A stretch of 64,000 nucleotides of DNA from Cyclina sinensis (lineage: Eukaryota > Mollusca > Bivalvia > Venerida > Veneridae), in the NCBI GenBank assembly GCA_012932295.1, contig JAAONU010000123.1, positions 6,324,001 through 6,388,000 on the forward strand. Direction: 5' to 3'. The notes beneath the pieces were generated by a model. It saw only the letters and a list, made by a program, of their open reading frames with translations. It searched no databases and was not told the DNA's origin. Below are positions 60,296 to 64,000 of the stretch, in pieces (the first letter of the stretch is position 1; every line of letters begins with the position of its first letter). A program made the position numbers and the translations under genes.

Positions 60296-61061
60296 ACTTT
60301 TCCCCGTACCTTGAGCTAAAATTCTCGCTGAAACAGAAGCTAAGAACAGGACTGAAAGCTGCTAAACAGTCATTTATGCGTCTATCCGGTATACTAATGG
60401 AAAATTCAACGCTATTGCACAGTATACCTATCCATTCTAAAACCTGCACGGGTATCCAAACAGATTTTGCCTCGTTAATTACGAAACTAGCATCTAACAA
60501 ACCTTTTCTAACAAAACAAGCATCCGACTGAGTCAAATTAAAATTTTTGTTTGTGCCCCAGCCATCATCCAGAAACATGATTATCTTTATTCCGCTACTT
60601 CTCCAATATTTGACCAGTTCGCGAAGACACTTAGTAAAGTTAAAAGGGGCACAACTCAAGCCGAAAGGTAAAACAGTAAAACAAAAGTTCTTTCCCTTTA
60701 CTTTAAAACCTAAGAACGTTTCATGTCTTGAGAAAATATCTATATGATAATAACCCTTTGAAAGATCGAACTTAAAAAAGAAAGAACCTCTTTCAAAATA
60801 ATCTAAACCGACTTTCCAGCCTTCAAACGTGAAATGCTCTTTCCATAAGTATTTATTCACTTTCATCAAATCCAAAATCAAACGTTTTTTACCTTGTTTA
60901 TTGATAAAAACATTCAACGGGTTAACAATATGTGGGGTGATAGGTGTCTCAACAACGCAACGATTTAACAACAATTCGTTAATCGAACTTTCAACAAAAT
61001 CTATGTTTTCTAAAACCGTCTTCTTATTCGGCGAGAAGGAACGAGTTGGTGTTTCTAGCAA
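60285..61061 (-). pseudogene. Reverse transcriptase of minus DIRS-like element, copy B
   Basis: 258 open codons. The palm motifs LILDLMKVNKY, FKFDLSKGYYHIDI, CFTVLPFGLSCAPFNFTK and the catalytic FLDDGWG are all present, so the active-site aspartates are intact here. The frame is lost at its end, where copy B lacks about 8 nt that copy A retains (around 60343), shifting the connection segment. Immediately upstream, the gag-like frame overlaps this one by about 30 nt in a different frame. Confidence 0.83.
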
Positions 61062-61068
61062 AGGTAAT

Positions 61069-61716
61069 TTATAGCCGTTTTTGTAATGTATCGATATCTA
61101 TACTTTTCCAGTAAGAGATGCAAGACTTTAAGTGACCTTTAACATTTTTATAACTTTCTGTATAATCTGGTTGGAAATTGCGTTCTTGATCATCAAAAAA
61201 TTCTGTGTACGAGAAATAGAGATCAGATATATACTTATCATTCATTTTTGTCTGTTCTTGCGACTGAAGTGTCTGTCTCGGTTCTGTTTGGTCCGTTGAA
61301 AGGGTTGAAGGAAGACATGTTGGATCTAACGCCTGAGAACCTATAGTCTCTGCGGAAGTGTCCTCTGTAACCACTGGAGAAACAGATATTCCTGGAAGTT
61401 GGTTGTCTTGTGTTCCGAAAAAGCAGGTTGTTTGTCGGGGTGCTGTAAGGCCCAGTGTAACGAGACGCCTAGAATGCAGTGGAACCAGTAACGTCCAGTC
61501 CCATGAAAAGAGAAAGACGCTTGTAAGGATAATAATTAGAATGAAGAGAACCGGAAGTGGTTGATTTGAGCCGTTGGAGTGCTCTGTATTCTGCCTGTTT
61601 GATCTTCTTCTCATCTTCACTATCGCTACCGAGTGTTGGTTTACTGTATTCGTTAACAGTAACGAAACACGCATGGAAAAGTCCAAGAAGTCGGAGACAC
61701 GGCCTAATTCCTTCAC
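61069..61716 (-). pseudogene. Gag-like first ORF of minus DIRS-like element, copy B
   Basis: A 215-codon open frame with a basic N-terminal stretch (KMRRRSNRQN), a hydrophobic segment (about residues 54-71) that may be read in a shifted frame, and a C-terminal pattern (YKNVKGHLKSCISYWKSI) like that just before DIRS reverse transcriptases. It ends 8 nt before the RT ATG. Its function as a nucleic-acid-binding gag protein is inferred only from position. Confidence 0.55.
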
Positions 61717-61857
61717 AAGTTCTGCATCGGTTAATAGAAATACTTCTATAAATACTTAAAAATATTTCTATGGCACAAGTTTTGGGTAATGTTGCTCTAC
61801 TTCAAACTAAGTTGTTTTTTCAATTAATAGAAAGCAGATTTAGCTGGGACTCGAAGC

Positions 61858-62713
61858 TTGATATCTCTTGAGTGCTTCCATCTGATTAGTTTTTGGAAAA
61901 AAGTTTTTTCTACAGAATTTTCTAAGACTTCATTTCAAGACTATTTGCCAGTTTCTGTGGTTTTCTCGGATGCTTCTGCATTGGCAGTAGCAGCATTTAT
62001 CGAATGCGAATGCGATACTGCTCACAGGCAATGGACTGATACAGAGAAAGCCAAAAGTTCTACCTTCAGAGAATTTCTGGCTAGTAGGTATTCTTTAGAT
62101 TGGTTTAGATTGTGGACCATATTGTAAATTGGTTTAACCAAATATGTCATCCACTGTAAATAAAGACGTTACTTACTTACTTACTTAAGTCCAAGTTTGA
62201 AGGCAAAAGGGTTATTTAGAACACTGGCAGTAAGAATTGTGTAAGTATTACCACAAAGTTAATATGAACCCAAATGTACATCATTTAGCAGACGATATTT
62301 TAGCTATTTGTGTTGATCATGGGATATCTTTGGAGCCTACATGGATTTCGAGAGACAAGAACTCTATTAATGATAGTTTGAGAAGGATTATTGATTACGA
62401 TGATTATGGTATTACACCGGAATTTTTCGCATAACTCGAACAGTTGTATGGTCCAGATGATATAGATAGATTTGCCAATGACTACAACACTAAGTAACCC
62501 AGATACAATTCTTTGTTTCTTACGCCGCATACTGAAAGAGTAGATGCCTTTTCTGTCAGTTGGAAAAACGAAAATAATTTCTTAGTTCCGCCTGTGTATT
62601 TGATTCCGAAAGCACTGAATTTCTTACAACAATGCAAAGCTAGGGGTACCCTAGTAGCTCCATACTGGCCGTCTAGTCCATTTTTTCCCGCTTTTGTTCG
62701 GCAAACAGTCTAG
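61858..62713 (+). pseudogene. RNase H and DIRS extension of plus element, copy B
   Basis: 61858-62100 reads the RNase H start (VVFSDASALAVAAF, KAKSSTFREFLA). It is then interrupted by a retroposon-like insertion. 62237-62434 gives the RNase H end (NVHHLADDILAICVDHGISLEPTWISRDKNS in pieces), but the copy A motif NADSLSR has become INDSLRR. Two TAA stops (about 62432 and 62496) break the extension, which continues as RVDAFSVSW and LVPPVYLIPK to 62713. Confidence 0.75.
62108..62190 (+). mobile_element. Short retroposon-like insertion with ACTT tail, copy B only
   Basis: About 80 bp absent from copy A. The insert ends AATAAAGACGTTACTTACTT with further ACTT repeats, which resembles the simple-repeat tail of a SINE or LINE 3' end. 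It splits the RNase H region. Target-site duplication is at most a few bases (TTTA/CTTA) and not clear. Confidence 0.55.
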
Positions 62714-63127
62714 TTTACACTCTTGCATTGTTGAATTTTAATATTTCGCGATGCTAAAGGTATTTATATTCAAGGAAAAAATAAAACAGACAGTATTTTT
62801 GGTTCAGAGAAATGTACAAGCAACGTGTTAGTCGCTAGAATAGACTGTTGTTTACACAATTAATGATTTAATTTTGTTTGATAGGTAATTTTTGAGACAG
62901 TCCCCGTGTTTTTATTTAATTTGCGCTGTAAAGTAGAGTAACCGCTCTTATACTTTTATGGCAGTAGGTTTATCGTTTCTTTTAAGTTAACTGTAATACA
63001 ATTTCATCATTTTATTATTACCATTTAATTTTCTGTGTTCACAGGCTTGTCTGAAACTAAAACTTGGGATGAAGTTAGCGAGAAAGCAAGTGTTCTTTCA
63101 CCAGAACTGTTCTCATGAGTTCTAGAT

Positions 63128-63670
63128 GTGTGCATGAGTGGACTGGCGAATTCTTCTATCCGTAATTACAAACTAGCATTCAAAACATTCAGTAAGTGGT
63201 GCTATAATTGCAATTTTGCTTCTCTACCAGCTACTTTTGTTACAATCACTTTATACCTTGTTCATGTTATTCAGAACGATACAAAGTGTAGTGAATCCAA
63301 ATTAAATAATATCTTTTATGCCATAAAATGGGCACATACAGTTGCGAACGTTCAAAATCCATGGGATAATGACTGGTTGAAATTATGTCTCGACGGTTGT
63401 ATACGTTCAGTTTCGAAACCTGTTTGTAAAAAAGATCCTATCACTGCAGACATTTTAATATTATTCTTACAACGTTATGCTTCTGAGGACAGTTCTCTCG
63501 ATGATTTAAGAATTAGTTGTCTATTAGTATTGTCGTTTGCTGGATTTTTTCGTATTTCAGAGGTTCTTGCTCTCAAAAGATCTCACATACAAATTTTTGA
63601 TATGCACTGTGACATTTTTGTTGAAAAATCCAAAACAGATGCTTTTTGGAAATCATGTAGTTATTGCTAG
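63128..63670 (+). pseudogene. Tyrosine recombinase of plus DIRS-like element, copy B
   Basis: 180 open codons. It keeps the recombinase core start SFAGFFRISEVLALKRS, with the Arg of box I, and EKSKTDAF. A stop (TAG at 63668) and frameshift follow; the family sequence resumes in another frame (IARTVTFTCPV). The gene then ends without HxxR or Tyr boxes. An in-frame TGA at about 63116 separates it from its own upstream part (from about 63040). Confidence 0.82.
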
Positions 63671-63904
63671 GACGGTAACTTTCACGTGTCCCGTAGGCAT
63701 CGTTATAATAATTGTGACTTCGTTCTAATCAAGAATACACGTTCAGTACTTTGGTTGTTTAATATGTTTTAGGCGGAATTTTAGTCTTTTACCGTACACA
63801 ACAGCTACCGTTTTATAAAGTATGCTTTATCTATATTTAGTGTAAGATCGAAAAAATCACCTTTTCTAGCGTTGGAACGTCACTAATTGTGTTCATTCGA
63901 AAAT

Positions 63905-64000
63905 GGAATATCATGTTTTGTGTTTTACAGTGGTGGAATGCCACTTATTGTGTTCTACAGTGTATATTGTGTTCTGCAAGTGGTGGAATACTACTTACTA
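63905..64000. repeat. Start of 31-bp palindromic minisatellite, copy B
   Basis: The first units (GTGGTGGAATGCCAC at about 63931) correspond to 19265-19359. The array is cut by the window end. Confidence 0.85.

Larger units (their letters stand above)
58019..61740 (-). mobile_element. DIRS-like retroelement, copy B, inactive
   Basis: More complete than copy A: gag-like (61716-61069), RT (61061-60285), RNase H (60295-59277), hairpin spacer (59033-58755) and recombinase (58708-58019). The order is that of DIRS-type elements. It is inactivated by a frameshift in the RT connection, a stop after RNase H and loss of the recombinase Arg box. Confidence 0.86.
61760..63740 (+). mobile_element. Second DIRS-like retroelement, copy B, 5'-truncated
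   Basis: Matches 17325-19110. It lacks the RT thumb segment (about 370 bp present in copy A). It keeps about 134 bp of RNase H that copy A has lost, and carries a copy-specific insertion at about 62108-62190. Confidence 0.82.
45394..64000 (+). repeat. Large direct segmental duplication, copy B (runs off window)
   Basis: Colinear with 1245-19359 in the same orientation. B-specific sequence includes about 47301-47876 (with a 36-bp repeat), about 52495-52788, and about 62108-62190 (retroposon-like). B also keeps 57316-58257, which copy A has lost. The true right end lies beyond the window. Confidence 0.93.

Overview
The window looks like AT-rich animal nuclear DNA, most likely from a bivalve mollusc. 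The clues are intronless-CDS B-box/coiled-coil (TRIM-like) genes without a RING, abundant DIRS-type tyrosine-recombinase retroelements, P-element-like transposase relics, and very rich microsatellites. The species cannot be named from the sequence. Nothing bacterial (operons, CRISPR, Shine-Dalgarno sites) is present.

Layout. (1) 1-1245 is unique flank with an AGTCTGCT minisatellite. (2) 1245-19359 is copy A of a large direct duplication. It holds a bHLH transcription factor gene (minus), a TRIM-like gene (plus) with a 5'-UTR intron, a decayed DIRS-like element (minus), a second 5'-truncated DIRS-like element (plus, head-to-head with the first), and a 31-bp palindromic minisatellite. (3) 19360-24057 is a unique spacer with the rest of that minisatellite and a broken gene ending in a PHD finger. 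(4) 24058-44240 is a direct tandem array of three nearly identical units (6923, 6912 and 6348 bp). Each carries the same dead P-element-like transposase, an AAT microsatellite and an inverted repeat with arms of about 100 bp. (5) 44241-45394 is a unique spacer. (6) 45394-64000 is copy B of the large duplication. It has the same gene order and runs off the window end.

Intact protein-coding genes are few: the two bHLH paralogues (295 and 293 aa) and the two TRIM-like paralogues (592 aa each). Everything else with coding character is transposon debris. The A and B copies differ by a few percent plus many indels and copy-specific insertions. The exception is a tract of about 1.33 kb spanning the 3' end of the TRIM gene and its downstream flank, which is almost identical and suggests gene conversion. 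Two uncollapsed haplotypes joined in an assembly would also look like an A/B pair, and this alternative must be kept open. The percent and substitution figures given here are hand counts from reading the sequence.
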